NCBI GenBank assembly: GCA_965261165.1
Contig: OZ253445.1
Coordinates: 1,736,001-1,800,000 of the forward strand
Reading direction: 5' to 3'
Length of the DNA stretch: 64,000 nucleotides
DNA from: SMWN01 sp965261165
GTDB taxonomy: Bacteria; Pseudomonadota; Gammaproteobacteria; Eutrophobiales; Eutrophobiaceae
A program made the translations under genes and the position numbers. The notes under the pieces are model-generated. The model worked only from the letters and a program-made list of their open reading frames with translations. It was not told the DNA's origin and did not search any database. Positions 7,645 through 16,663 of this stretch are shown here, piece by piece (within the stretch, counting starts at the first letter, position 1; the number at the start of each line of letters is the position of its first letter).

Positions 7645-8054
7645 GGATCAAACTAAACCTACCCCAGTTTGACGCACCCTTTCTAAAAGGGACAGTTGTC
7701 CTAGAGGAGAGTGAAGATAACAAGAGCAATAAGAAAGAGATTTAAGTGCGGAATTTAAACAAGAAGTGGTGAGATTACTGGAGCAAGGCGATAAAGAAGT
7801 CTCGCAGTTAGCCAGAGAACTGGGTGTTGCACGTAATCGTTTATACAAGTGGAAAGAGGAAATCGACAAACATGGTATTGCTGTCTTTCCCGGAACAGGT
7901 AAACGCAATAGTCGCTCATCAAAGAATGATGTCGACGTCCTGAAAGCAGAGAACAAGCGGCTCTGAGAGGAGAATGAGATCCTAAAAAAGGCAGCCATCT
8001 TCTTTGCACGTGAGTCCGCTTGAGATATGCGTTTATCGCGGAGCAATATACGTA
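7645..8054 (+). pseudogene. IS3-family remnant (orfA and start of orfB)
   Basis: Begins with an IS end (ctaccccagtttgacg), which recurs at about 18018. A frame from about 7711 (GTG) with one shift reads SAEFKQEVVRLLEQ..., VARNRLYKWKEEI and ENKRL-stop-EENEILKKAAIFFARE. This is the helix-turn-helix and coiled-coil OrfA of IS3 elements with a CGA to TGA nonsense change. The beginning of OrfB (MRFIAEQYT) is cut off where the next element starts. Confidence 0.75.
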
Positions 8055-8056
8055 TT

Positions 8057-8326
8057 GAGACCTTTGCATAACCCATAACTTTTCCATCCGCATTAAGTAT
8101 TTTCAATTTTGTGAGATTTATTGTTCAAAAAACCCATTAATTCCCGTAATTTAAAGACAAAAAACATTATTTGCGCGTCTTTTCCCGCTTATGTGTCTGT
8201 TTTTTTAATCTTGTTTTGAGTTTTAGACACAGCAATCCGGCAAATTTTGTATTTGCTTGAAAATATTCATCCCGGTTTTAAGGTTATGACTTATGGCAAG
8301 CAATTGCGCTCGGCTCTTGTTCCTTG
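8057..8326 (-). pseudogene. Right end of an IS5/IS1182-like element with transposase C-terminus
   Basis: The terminal bases gagacctttgcataac look like an IS5-type inverted-repeat end. On the reverse strand a frame reads ARNKSRAQLLAISHNLKTGM, ending at a stop near 8223; the A(R/L)NxAQLxAxxHNLxxG pattern is the C-terminal tail of DDE transposases of this group. The remainder is lost where a piece of the rhs N-terminal region begins. It truncates the neighbouring IS3 remnant. Confidence 0.6.
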
Positions 8327-8554
8327 CCAAACCCAGATGATCCAACAGACTTCACCGAGCGTGTATTGGATGCGAATAGTTTTACTCAGTGCGATTTAGT
8401 GCCCATCGTTGGAGCAACCATTAGCTTTTTAAATAGTGGTGTCACCACCACAGACGTGAATGGTTTCTTTACTTTAAGCGACTCGCCACCGATGCAACAC
8501 GTAAGGTCATCTGGCGCTGGGAAGGTGAGGCGTTTGGGAATACCCCAGCATTAG
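8324..8554 (+). pseudogene. Rhs N-terminal fragment fused out of frame to core
   Basis: Residues match the PDDPTDFTGRVLDANSF region of the complete Rhs (about residue 1010 onward) through TDVNGFFTLS. The frame then joins the rhs core at ...ctcgccaccgatgcaacacg out of frame, so it terminates after about 77 codons. It is a second deletion product between the same two parts of rhs as in cassette 5, with a different breakpoint. One repeat Thr codon and a few bases differ from the complete gene. Confidence 0.75.
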
Positions 8555-8691
8555 GCAGTGTCAGTGTCAACCTTCGCTTTCCTGGACAATACTATGATGC
8601 GGAGACTAATCTGCATTACAACCACTTTAGATATTATGATCCTGAGTTAGGCAGGTATATTACCAGTGATCCGATTGGTATTATTGGTGGG

Positions 8692-9186
8692 ATGAATACC
8701 TATGGGTATGTATATCAGAATCCATTGTATTGGTATGATTCTGATGGCTTTGAACCTAAAAAATATGAAAAGAGTAAGAATCCTAGCAAACGTAAAACAC
8801 ATAGATCAGGTACAGGAACTAAGAAGGGTGATGCGGGAAGAGAAAGAAACAAAGGTTTTCATGGTGAAGAGCATTCCAAAAGGGCTAAAGGAAATAGACC
8901 AATTAGAGGTAAACAGGGAGGTTCTGTAAAACTAGGACATCTTGTAAAAGGAGGAATTTGGTGGTGGTTAATCGAGAATTTAATTAATAATCCAGTGCAA
9001 GCTCCAGAGCTAGATCCTGGAGATACACCTATGGATTTCGGTAGTCCAAACGAATCCTCTAATCCGTTAGGTGATAAATTAGATTTTCCAGATTGGGGTA
9101 GTCCAGATCCTGTAGACGATGCTATTAATGAAATGTTTTGCCGACAGAATCCCGAGTACTGTAAAGAGAAAGAGCAATGTCTATAA
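8692..9186 (+). CDS. Cassette 6: orphan Rhs tip, basic, unknown
   Basis: The core fragment preceding it (from about 8490) is open but lacks a start; the first ATG is in GGMNTYGYV. After DSDGF comes a strongly basic segment (KNPSKRKTHRSGTGTKKGDA, then GRERNKGFHGEEHSKRAKG) that could bind nucleic acid, a tryptophan-rich hydrophobic patch (GGIWWWLIENL) and an acidic, proline-rich end. The end has PDWGSPDPVDD and FCRQNPEYC, a terminal pattern shared with cassettes 7 and 12. The RERN...GEEHS region resembles polymorphic toxin tips whose activity I cannot name. Confidence 0.6.
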   Translation: MNTYGYVYQNPLYWYDSDGFEPKKYEKSKNPSKRKTHRSGTGTKKGDAGRERNKGFHGEEHSKRAKGNRPIRGKQGGSVKLGHLVKGGIWWWLIENLINNPVQAPELDPGDTPMDFGSPNESSNPLGDKLDFPDWGSPDPVDDAINEMFCRQNPEYCKEKEQCL

Positions 9187-9279
9187 ACAAGCTGAACATA
9201 GGAAGACGTTGAAAATTATTTATATCAATCATGATGATGCATAGAATGTTTTTAGTTGTATATTTTAGGGTGGATAAAT

Positions 9280-9798
9280 ATGATAACTGTTGATCCGTTT
9301 GATAATATTCAAAAGCTTTTGAAAGCTTCCAAGTATTCGCAGTCGCTTTCCCTTTTATTAAATGATGAACAAAATCGAATTGCTTCTCCATACAACTCTG
9401 ATTGCAATCATGCTTGGTATATTGTTGGATATATTTTCTATAAACAAGGTGATTTTAATAATGCACTTTTAGCGCATAAAAAATCATATAGAATTTGGAA
9501 AGAAGATGTTCCTACAATAAAGGCTATTGGGATTTGTTACTCTGAGTTGGGAAATCCTAAAATGGCCAAGTATTATTTTATTAAGGCTAAAAAAATCTGC
9601 GGGAAAAAATACAAATATCTAAATGAACTCATTTATAACTTAGGCAACGCATATTTTGATATGGGAAAATATGATCTAGCAATTACTGAATACAAGAAGG
9701 TAAGAAAATCAGATAGTAAAGAAGCATATCATAAAGAAACATATCAATTAGCGCAAAAGAATATTGAGCATGCAAAGCAGAAACAGAAAAAAAATTAA
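9280..9798 (+). CDS. Cassette 6 immunity candidate, TPR protein
   Basis: About 172 residues from the ATG with ribosome site AGGGTGG. No signal peptide. It carries three to four tetratricopeptide-type helix pairs (AWYIVGYIFYKQGDFNNALL; IGICYSELGNPKMAKYYF; NLGNAYFDMGKYDLAITEY) and a lysine-rich end. TPR proteins bind partner proteins, consistent with blocking the toxin in the cytoplasm. It lies about 90 bases behind the tip. Sel1-type relatives follow cassettes 13 and 14. Confidence 0.65.
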   Translation: MITVDPFDNIQKLLKASKYSQSLSLLLNDEQNRIASPYNSDCNHAWYIVGYIFYKQGDFNNALLAHKKSYRIWKEDVPTIKAIGICYSELGNPKMAKYYFIKAKKICGKKYKYLNELIYNLGNAYFDMGKYDLAITEYKKVRKSDSKEAYHKETYQLAQKNIEHAKQKQKKN

Positions 9799-10036
9799 AA
9801 GTGCCGGAGTAGATATATTTTAACCAGTTGAATCAAGTTTTATATTAAGCGGATTGCTGTTGTTTAATCAATGCCTCCAAACATCTCCGAAATAAACTTC
9901 TGTTTACTCCTAGGCATCTATAAGTCGTCAAAAGATTTGGCATAGGTCGCATAAAAAGTTAACAGAGACTTACGTTCATTATAGCCCTGTTGCATTGATT
10001 CACCCAGTGCCCTAGATGCTCTATCCTCCTCTGTTG
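9799..10036. other. Mobile-element debris between cassettes 6 and 7
   Basis: No intact gene. The reverse strand holds a 40-codon ORF (9918-10040, MTTEEDRASRALGES...) whose ATG overlaps the stop of the transposase fragment at 10037. A 17-codon frame follows it (MPRSKQKFISEMFGGID). These may be small accessory frames of the same dead element. Confidence 0.35.
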
Positions 10037-10135
10037 TCATGTTTCGATTTTAATCATGGCACGACGATCCATGATTTCATGGTAACAGCCAAAGAACCTA
10101 TCGGCAGGTGTAATATTAGCCAATGACTCATGAAT
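10037..10135 (-). pseudogene. Integrase-type transposase C-terminal remnant
   Basis: The reverse frame reads AIHESLANITPADRFFGCYH and then EIMDRRAMIKIET before a stop. HESLxNxTPADxxFGxxxEIxxRR is the C-terminal signature of rve-type (IS3/IS481-like) transposases. It is cut at its 5' side by the fusion that created cassette 7. The junction also contains the bases gttgatataaataatcaac, similar to the palindrome in junction repeat J. Confidence 0.6.
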
Positions 10136-13100
10136 AGCCTTCATAGTTATAGTCATAGACAAGTTGATATAAATAATCAACATAAGAAACTCAGAAATGC
10201 ACTGAGCTTTTCCGGTCTGGATTTTGCCACTGGCATGTATGACTACAAACTGCTCATGACAGGTAACTTCTCGCGCTCAAGAATATCATCGAATACGCCT
10301 GGACGGGTCATGGTGACCAATGATGTAGAGAGTCATTTCGGTTCTGGATGGCGTCTTGATGGTCTGGCTGAGTTGCTTTTTAATGCAGATAAAAGTATCC
10401 TTTTTGTCCCAGCATCGGGACGACCAATCAATTTCAGGAAGAGTTTAATTGATGGCAGCTTGGTTGCCCCAGGGAGTAAATACTCTACACTGGTGCAAAA
10501 TAAAGATGGCACTTATCTACACACAACAAAGCATGGCATTAAAACAAATTTTAATGCCGCCGGCAGACAGGCCTCTCACGTTGATCGTAATGGCAATACC
10601 ACAACATACCAATATGACCTAGACGGCAAACTAACGACAATTACCGATCCAGTTGGGTTAATGACAACTTTTATTTATGACAATCACGCTCTATTAGCAA
10701 CAGTGACTGATCCGGCCCAACGGGTGACAAGGCTCGAACATGATGTAAGTGGTAATCTTACAAAGATAACCTATCCAGATGGCACCTTCATTACCCACGG
10801 CTATGATGAAAACCATCTAATGACCTCCCGTCAGGATGAACGTAATCATTTGTTTCAATATAGCTATGATCATTTTGGGCGTTCAATCAATGCAACGCTG
10901 CCCGATCTCACGCTGCGTAATACAGCAAATAGAGGTTCAGCAGGTTTAATCGACTTATCTAGTGGCGAGGGCACCCAGGCAAATCCTGCTGCCTTCTTGA
11001 CCGTGTCCGATGTGCAAACCAACTTTGTTGATGGTCGCGGTAATGCTACGCATCAAAAACTAGATAAACATAGCAGGGCCTTAGAATCCATTGATGCCAT
11101 AGGGCGTGTGACGCGCTATTTTCGTGATAGAGAAAGCAATCCTGTCCTGACTATTCGGCCAAATGGTTCACAAATCACCAAGACGTTCGATGGTTTAGGC
11201 AATGTGTTAACCCAAAAGGAAGTATTTAATACAGCAACAACGACATACACTTACGATCTATTCAGTCTAGTGACATCAGTGAAGAATCCCAGAAACCACA
11301 CCACCAGCATCAAGCGTGATCCAACCGATGGTAATCCGTTAACCATCGTCAATCATCTTGGTCATACCACTAGCATGACCTATGACAGCCGAGGGCTGGT
11401 AAAAACGATGACAAGTCCAAATAGACTAGTGACCACCTATACCTATAACACTCAAGGCTTGATGAGTACCAAAACCACAACCCCGCCCGTCGGCAGTCCA
11501 GGCAATGTCCGCGTCTGGACTTATGCCTACTTACCAACGGGACTACTACAAACCGTCAAGACCCCAGATGGCATCACGCTCAACTACACCTATGACAAGC
11601 GTAGTTTCCTGAAAAGTGTCACCGATAATCTACAGCAAAGCATTACCTACACCTACGACAATCATAAAAACATCATCAAGACAGAGACCCATAGCAGTGA
11701 TGGTGGCTTGGCCTTGCTGGTCAACAGTATCTATGACAGTAGAAACAGACTGACCGAAACCAGAGCACCGCATGTCGGCATCGAAGCATCCATCACCCAA
11801 CGCATTCTCGATGCAAACTCCAACCTGAAAGGACTCATCGATGCAAACTCCAACCCCAGTAGCAATATTTATGATGCCTCTAACAGACTCGAATCCAACA
11901 CCCACCGCGAAGGGGGCATCAGCAACTATGAATATGATCTTCTGGATCGGCTGACCAAAGTGATTGCAGCGAATGGCGTCACCACTGAATATGAGAATGA
12001 CCTCATTGGTCGCCGTCGCAAAGAGAGCAGTCCTGACCGCGGAGAAATCAGCTACAGCTACGATCTCGCCAACAATGTCATCAGCATCACAGAAGGCCGA
12101 GGCATTGTCGCCAGCATGACTTACGACGCACTAGAGCGGCTCAGTACCAAGACCTATCCCAACAGCATCGTCGGCAAGCATGAGAATGTCACTTACCGCT
12201 ATGACAGTTGTTTATTTGGATTAGGGCTGCTGTGTGCCAGAACCGATGAATCCGGTAGCTACAGTTACAATTACGATGCCTATGGCAACATAAGCAACGG
12301 TAGCTTTACCGAAAGCCAAGGCACCCGCTACAAGATGGGTTATCTCTATGACGATGGCGACCATATTACCCAGATGACCTTACCAAGTGGCAGAGTAGTA
12401 GACTACAGCCGAGATGGCTTACGACGCATCAAGGCCATAGACACCACCTTCAATGGCAGCGCACAAAACATCATCAGTAACATCCAGTATCGTGGTGATA
12501 ACCAGGTGTTGAGTTATGCTTATGCCAATGGTCTCAGTGCTACCCGCAGCTACGACCTACAAGGCAGACTACAAAGCCAACAACTGCAAGACACCAGCAA
12601 CACCGTCATCGACCAACGTAGCTACAGCTATGACAAAAACAGCAACCTCACCAACATCGACACCAACATCGAAGATAATGCCTATCTCTATGACAAACGA
12701 GACCGACTCACCAGAGACACCATCGATAGCAACAGTCCATTCGACTTCACCTACGACCAGAACGACAATCGACTCACAAAACAACGTCAGGATCTGAGCC
12801 TAAACGAATTCTTCGAGCAACAGGAAAAAAGCAATCGGCTCAGTGTCGTAGCAGCAGTCAAGCCAGGACTCACCCCCATAGAAGACCTGCCAAACCGAGA
12901 CATGGTTTACAACGACGTCGGCAGACTCTACCAACTCATCGAAGCAGGCACCTTAAAAGCCGAATACCTCTATAACGATAGCGGACAGAGAACCAGAAAG
13001 ACTGTCTATCAAGGTGATGGCATCAGCATAGACAGTATTACCATCTATCACTATGACCAACAGGGTTATCTCATCACCGAGACCACCGAGACCGGTGCCT

Positions 13101-13933
13101 TGATCAAAGATTACATCTGGCAACAAGGCCTGCATCCAGTGGCACAGATCGATGCCAGCATGCCTGCACAGGCAGGGATGCCCTCAGAAGGCATCATCTA
13201 CCTCCACACCGACCATTTGCTGACCAACCGACTCGCCACCGATGCAACACGTAAGGTCATCTGGCGCTGGGAAGGTGAGGCGTTTGGGAATACCCCAGCA
13301 TTAGGCAGTGTCAGTGTCAACCTTCGCTTTCCTGGACAATACTATGATGCGGAGACTAATCTGCATTACAACCACTTTAGATATTATGATCCTGAGTTAG
13401 GCAGGTATATTACCAGTGATCCGATTGGCTTGAGTGGTGGGATGAATACTTATAGTTATGTCTCTCAAAATCCGATAGTGAGCATTGATCCATTCGGATT
13501 AAATGTAATATATAATGGCAATGTCGTTCTTAATCCTCAGGTACGTGATAATTTAAATAAATTAGATGTTACTCTACTTGGTGATGTGGTTGTTACTGGT
13601 GGTGATAGATACAGAGATGTAAATGGAGATATAGTTTCTGCTTCTAATGACCAAGTTGTTTCAAACGCATCACAAACCAGCCCCCATCTCTATGAAAGAG
13701 GAGCACGTGCTATTGATATTGCAGTTCCAGGAGTAACTAACAAGCAAATTGCTGATGCAGCCAAAAACAAGACGGATTTTAGCCCTGCTAATACAACTCA
13801 TTATAGTGATGGACATACTCATTTAGCATTACCTCCATATTCATCATATAACATTCCGCAGTCTGTGATAGATGCATTTTGCAAACAAAATCCTACCGCG
13901 AAAATGTGTAATCCGCCGCCAGTTTGTCCATAG
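10130..13933 (+). CDS. Cassette 7: long orphan Rhs with M15-like peptidase tip
   Basis: 1267 residues. The ATG lies in transposase debris and supplies ~18 foreign codons (MNSLHSYSHRQ...) before the YD core starts at KKLRNALSFSGLDFATG, matching about residue 1395 of the complete Rhs. Multiple YD repeats form the predicted encapsulating shell, ending RYYDPELGRYITSDPIGL and DPFGL. The ~145-residue tip has VVVTGGDR, SPHLYERGARAIDIAVPG and SDGHTHLALP, the SxHxxGxAxD and HxH zinc pattern of M15-type peptidases. It ends FCKQNPTAKMC. All N-terminal anchor and propeller domains are missing, so export is doubtful. Confidence 0.75.
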   Translation: MNSLHSYSHRQVDINNQHKKLRNALSFSGLDFATGMYDYKLLMTGNFSRSRISSNTPGRVMVTNDVESHFGSGWRLDGLAELLFNADKSILFVPASGRPINFRKSLIDGSLVAPGSKYSTLVQNKDGTYLHTTKHGIKTNFNAAGRQASHVDRNGNTTTYQYDLDGKLTTITDPVGLMTTFIYDNHALLATVTDPAQRVTRLEHDVSGNLTKITYPDGTFITHGYDENHLMTSRQDERNHLFQYSYDHFGRSINATLPDLTLRNTANRGSAGLIDLSSGEGTQANPAAFLTVSDVQTNFVDGRGNATHQKLDKHSRALESIDAIGRVTRYFRDRESNPVLTIRPNGSQITKTFDGLGNVLTQKEVFNTATTTYTYDLFSLVTSVKNPRNHTTSIKRDPTDGNPLTIVNHLGHTTSMTYDSRGLVKTMTSPNRLVTTYTYNTQGLMSTKTTTPPVGSPGNVRVWTYAYLPTGLLQTVKTPDGITLNYTYDKRSFLKSVTDNLQQSITYTYDNHKNIIKTETHSSDGGLALLVNSIYDSRNRLTETRAPHVGIEASITQRILDANSNLKGLIDANSNPSSNIYDASNRLESNTHREGGISNYEYDLLDRLTKVIAANGVTTEYENDLIGRRRKESSPDRGEISYSYDLANNVISITEGRGIVASMTYDALERLSTKTYPNSIVGKHENVTYRYDSCLFGLGLLCARTDESGSYSYNYDAYGNISNGSFTESQGTRYKMGYLYDDGDHITQMTLPSGRVVDYSRDGLRRIKAIDTTFNGSAQNIISNIQYRGDNQVLSYAYANGLSATRSYDLQGRLQSQQLQDTSNTVIDQRSYSYDKNSNLTNIDTNIEDNAYLYDKRDRLTRDTIDSNSPFDFTYDQNDNRLTKQRQDLSLNEFFEQQEKSNRLSVVAAVKPGLTPIEDLPNRDMVYNDVGRLYQLIEAGTLKAEYLYNDSGQRTRKTVYQGDGISIDSITIYHYDQQGYLITETTETGALIKDYIWQQGLHPVAQIDASMPAQAGMPSEGIIYLHTDHLLTNRLATDATRKVIWRWEGEAFGNTPALGSVSVNLRFPGQYYDAETNLHYNHFRYYDPELGRYITSDPIGLSGGMNTYSYVSQNPIVSIDPFGLNVIYNGNVVLNPQVRDNLNKLDVTLLGDVVVTGGDRYRDVNGDIVSASNDQVVSNASQTSPHLYERGARAIDIAVPGVTNKQIADAAKNKTDFSPANTTHYSDGHTHLALPPYSSYNIPQSVIDAFCKQNPTAKMCNPPPVCP

Positions 13934-13944
13934 CTGATTAATAT

Positions 13945-14436
13945 ATGTTACGTAATTATTATCTTGTTCTATTATTCTTTTCGGCTATTTCTCAGGGTTG
14001 CATGGCCCAGCTATCGTTGGACTTATCTGAAGCAGCAAAAGAATATAATTGTAAAGAGATTATTGACTTTCTTAATCGACCCGGAATGATAGAGCCTCCA
14101 TATGCGTATGGATACCTAAATGGAGAAAAAGAAAATAGTGTTATATTCTGGTGTGAGAATAATAATAGGAGTGATAAAAAATATAGGCTTGTTGTTTATT
14201 CGAAAGTAAAGAGGGTGCTTCAATGTCCTTCTACAATTGATATTGATAATTATCCAGGAGGCCTTTCTTTAGTGAAAGATTCTCAACTATCTCTTTCCTC
14301 ATTTCAATATTTAGAAGACGAAAAAAAAGGACCTGACATTAATGTAAAAGATAATTTTATAAAAAGTTATTATGATGGTGTTGAACAGTTTTTTTACTGT
14401 AATAATGGTAAATGGCTAACTTTATTAAGACACTAA
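13945..14436 (+). CDS. Cassette 7 immunity protein, predicted periplasmic
   Basis: 163 residues with a signal peptide (YYLVLLFFSAISQGCMA), cleaved near MAQ. The mature protein has a few cysteines (YNCKEI, FWCENN, LQCPST, FYCNNG) likely to form disulfides. It lies 11 bases behind the M15-like tip, as in cassette 1, but has no obvious similarity to that immunity protein. Its last 25 bases overlap the start of the next rhs ORF. Confidence 0.7.
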   Translation: MLRNYYLVLLFFSAISQGCMAQLSLDLSEAAKEYNCKEIIDFLNRPGMIEPPYAYGYLNGEKENSVIFWCENNNRSDKKYRLVVYSKVKRVLQCPSTIDIDNYPGGLSLVKDSQLSLSSFQYLEDEKKGPDINVKDNFIKSYYDGVEQFFYCNNGKWLTLLRH

Positions 14437-15848
14437 GTCGAGTGTTGAGTTATGCTTATGCCAATGGTCTCAGTGCTACCCGCAGCTACGACCTACAAGG
14501 CAGACTACAAAGCCAACAACTGCAAGACACCAGCAACACCGTCATCGACCAACGTAGCTACAGCTATGACAAAAACAGCAACCTCACCAACATCGACACC
14601 AACATCGAAGATAATGCCTATCTCTATGACAAACGAGACCGACTCACCAGAGACACCATCGATAGCAACAGTCCATTCGACTTCACCTACGACCAGAACG
14701 ACAATCGACTCACAAAACAACGTCAGGATCTGAGCCTAAACGAATTCTTCGAGCAACAGGAAAAAAGCAATCGGCTCAGTGTCGTAGCAGCAGTCAAGCC
14801 AGGACTCACCCCCATAGAAGACCTGCCAAACCGAGACATGGTTTACAACGACGTCGGCAGACTCTACCAACTCATCGAAGCAGGCACCTTAAAAGCCGAA
14901 TACCTCTATAACGATAGCGGACAGAGAACCAGAAAGACTGTCTATCAAGGTGATGGCATCAGCATAGACAGTATTACCATCTATCACTATGACCAACAGG
15001 GTTATCTCATCACCGAGACCACCGAGACCGGTGCCTTGATCAAAGATTACATCTGGCAACAAGGCCTGCATCCAGTGGCACAGATCGATGCCAGCATGCC
15101 TGCACAGGCAGGGATGCCCTCAGAAGGCATCATCTACCTCCACACCGACCATTTGCTGACCAACCGACTCGCCACCGATGCAACACGTGAAGTCATCTGG
15201 CGCTGGGAAGGTGAGGCGTTTGGGAATACCCCAGCATCAGGCAGTGTCAGTGTCAACCTTCGCTTTCCTGGACAATACTATGATGCGGAGACTAATCTGC
15301 ATTACAACCACTTTAGATATTATGATCCTGAGTTAGGCAGGTATATTACCAGTGATCCTATTGGTATTATTGGTGGGATGAATACTTATGGGTATGTATA
15401 TCAGAATCCTATTATGTTTTTTGATGTTTTAGGATTGGCATGGGATTGTACATACGTTCAATCTACAGGCCAGATTTCCTGTATAGATGATCAAGCAGGA
15501 GAATCAGTGTATGAAAAATGTTACTCCGGTTCTGAGGATGGAGGCGGCAAAGATGATCCAGATAAACAGGATGATAAAGGTAATGGGCCTATACCTAGAG
15601 GAGAGTGGGACATAGGGCCCGATGATAATTCAAAGGGACCAATAACAATTGATTTAGATCCTAAACCAGGAAACGATGTGTTTTCTAATGGTCGGAAACC
15701 ATATTCTTTTAGAATGCACGGCGATAGTCGAAAAAATCCAGGAAAAGCTTCAGAAGGATGTATAGTTTGTTCTAGGAAGACACGTGATGATTTAACAAAT
15801 GGCTCTGGCGGTAGTATTTACGTAAAGGCTCATCCATGGAGTTTGTAA
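14412..15848 (+). CDS. Cassette 8: orphan Rhs with Tlde1-like (DUF2778) tip
   Basis: The ATG lies within the 3' end of the previous immunity gene, giving MANFIKTLSR before the core at VLSYAYANGL. Foreign codons from another frame of the immunity gene thus provide the start. A half-length YD core leads to ITSDPIGIIGG and a ~130-residue tip with GPIPRGEWDIG, SFRMHGDS and ASEGCIVCS. This is the DUF2778/Tlde1 pattern with His and Cys as probable catalytic residues against peptidoglycan. It is a diverged relative of the cassette 4 tip, with matching pretoxin (C(S/T)Y...SGQ(L/I)xC). Confidence 0.8.
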   Translation: MANFIKTLSRVLSYAYANGLSATRSYDLQGRLQSQQLQDTSNTVIDQRSYSYDKNSNLTNIDTNIEDNAYLYDKRDRLTRDTIDSNSPFDFTYDQNDNRLTKQRQDLSLNEFFEQQEKSNRLSVVAAVKPGLTPIEDLPNRDMVYNDVGRLYQLIEAGTLKAEYLYNDSGQRTRKTVYQGDGISIDSITIYHYDQQGYLITETTETGALIKDYIWQQGLHPVAQIDASMPAQAGMPSEGIIYLHTDHLLTNRLATDATREVIWRWEGEAFGNTPASGSVSVNLRFPGQYYDAETNLHYNHFRYYDPELGRYITSDPIGIIGGMNTYGYVYQNPIMFFDVLGLAWDCTYVQSTGQISCIDDQAGESVYEKCYSGSEDGGGKDDPDKQDDKGNGPIPRGEWDIGPDDNSKGPITIDLDPKPGNDVFSNGRKPYSFRMHGDSRKNPGKASEGCIVCSRKTRDDLTNGSGGSIYVKAHPWSL

Positions 15849-16486
15849 AAAATAGTCTAAAATTATCGGGGATTTTCTTTCTTTCTTTCTTTTCCTCTTT
15901 CGTGGTTTCCGCCTGCGATCTAGATAATGATATTAAAGATCTATTTGGAGTACATCTTGGAGAAAATACATTATTTGATGTCCATGACATATATGGGCAT
16001 GTTGAGATTATGAATGTAGGGGATGCATCAACATCAACATCTTATGCATGTTATATTCTAAACATTGAAGGTCAAAATAATTTTCTGACATTTTATTCCG
16101 ATAATGAGTTAGCTGGAAAACCTGAATATAGTTTGACCGGAATTGAATTACATCAATCCAATAAACCTTTGTATGATGGCTGCATGAAAATAAGTAACTC
16201 GGATCTTGCAAATAGATTCTCTGGGTTGTTAAAGATGAGTAAGGCGCAGGTCATTAACAAATTTAAATTTATTGAAGATTCCCAAATAAGCGGTCAACTT
16301 AGTTTAAGTTCTTGTGCAAATAAAAATTTAGATTTTAATGACCCAGACTATTCTTATTGGAAAGACAAAGAGGGATGTTTTGATAAAAATGAATCTCCAT
16401 ACAATACTATTTGTAGAAATTATGAAGCAATATTTAAAAAAAAATTAATTAAATTAATCTTAAAAAGAACAGTAAGTATTTGTTGA
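15836..16486 (+). CDS. Cassette 8 immunity lipoprotein
   Basis: 216 residues, starting 13 bases before the toxin stop. Signal sequence with VSAC lipobox, then LFGVHLGENTLFDVHDIYGH, similar to the G(T/E)xTxFDxxxxxFG stretch in the cassette 4 immunity protein. Several cysteines follow (CYILN, GCMKI, SSCANK, GCFDK, TICRN). Expected to sit in the periplasm and block the Tlde1-like tip; inferred from position and paralogy. The 3' end is very A-rich and runs into a region with a weak hairpin (GCTAC-GCG-GTAGC). Confidence 0.7.
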   Translation: MEFVKNSLKLSGIFFLSFFSSFVVSACDLDNDIKDLFGVHLGENTLFDVHDIYGHVEIMNVGDASTSTSYACYILNIEGQNNFLTFYSDNELAGKPEYSLTGIELHQSNKPLYDGCMKISNSDLANRFSGLLKMSKAQVINKFKFIEDSQISGQLSLSSCANKNLDFNDPDYSYWKDKEGCFDKNESPYNTICRNYEAIFKKKLIKLILKRTVSIC

Positions 16487-16561
16487 ACTAAACCGCTACG
16501 CGGTAGCTTATTCACATATAATACTTATCAGTATCGTCCACACTCTTTAGAGTAATCAAGG

Positions 16562-16663
16562 ACAGACCACGACTAATTGATTGTCACCGAAAAAGGTGAC
16601 AGAATTATTTAATTGAAAAGGAGTTTAGAACATGACCAGGAAACATAACTAGGAAAGTATTCT
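16562..16663 (+). repeat. Leader repeat L, copy 3
   Basis: Complete copy: gacagaccacgactaattg, the GTCACC-GAAAAA-GGTGAC hairpin, AAAAGGAG and the mini-ORF MTRKHN (16632-16652), with the TTG of cassette 9 directly after. A TATAAT-like box lies a little upstream (about 16516), but without a convincing -35. Confidence 0.75.
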
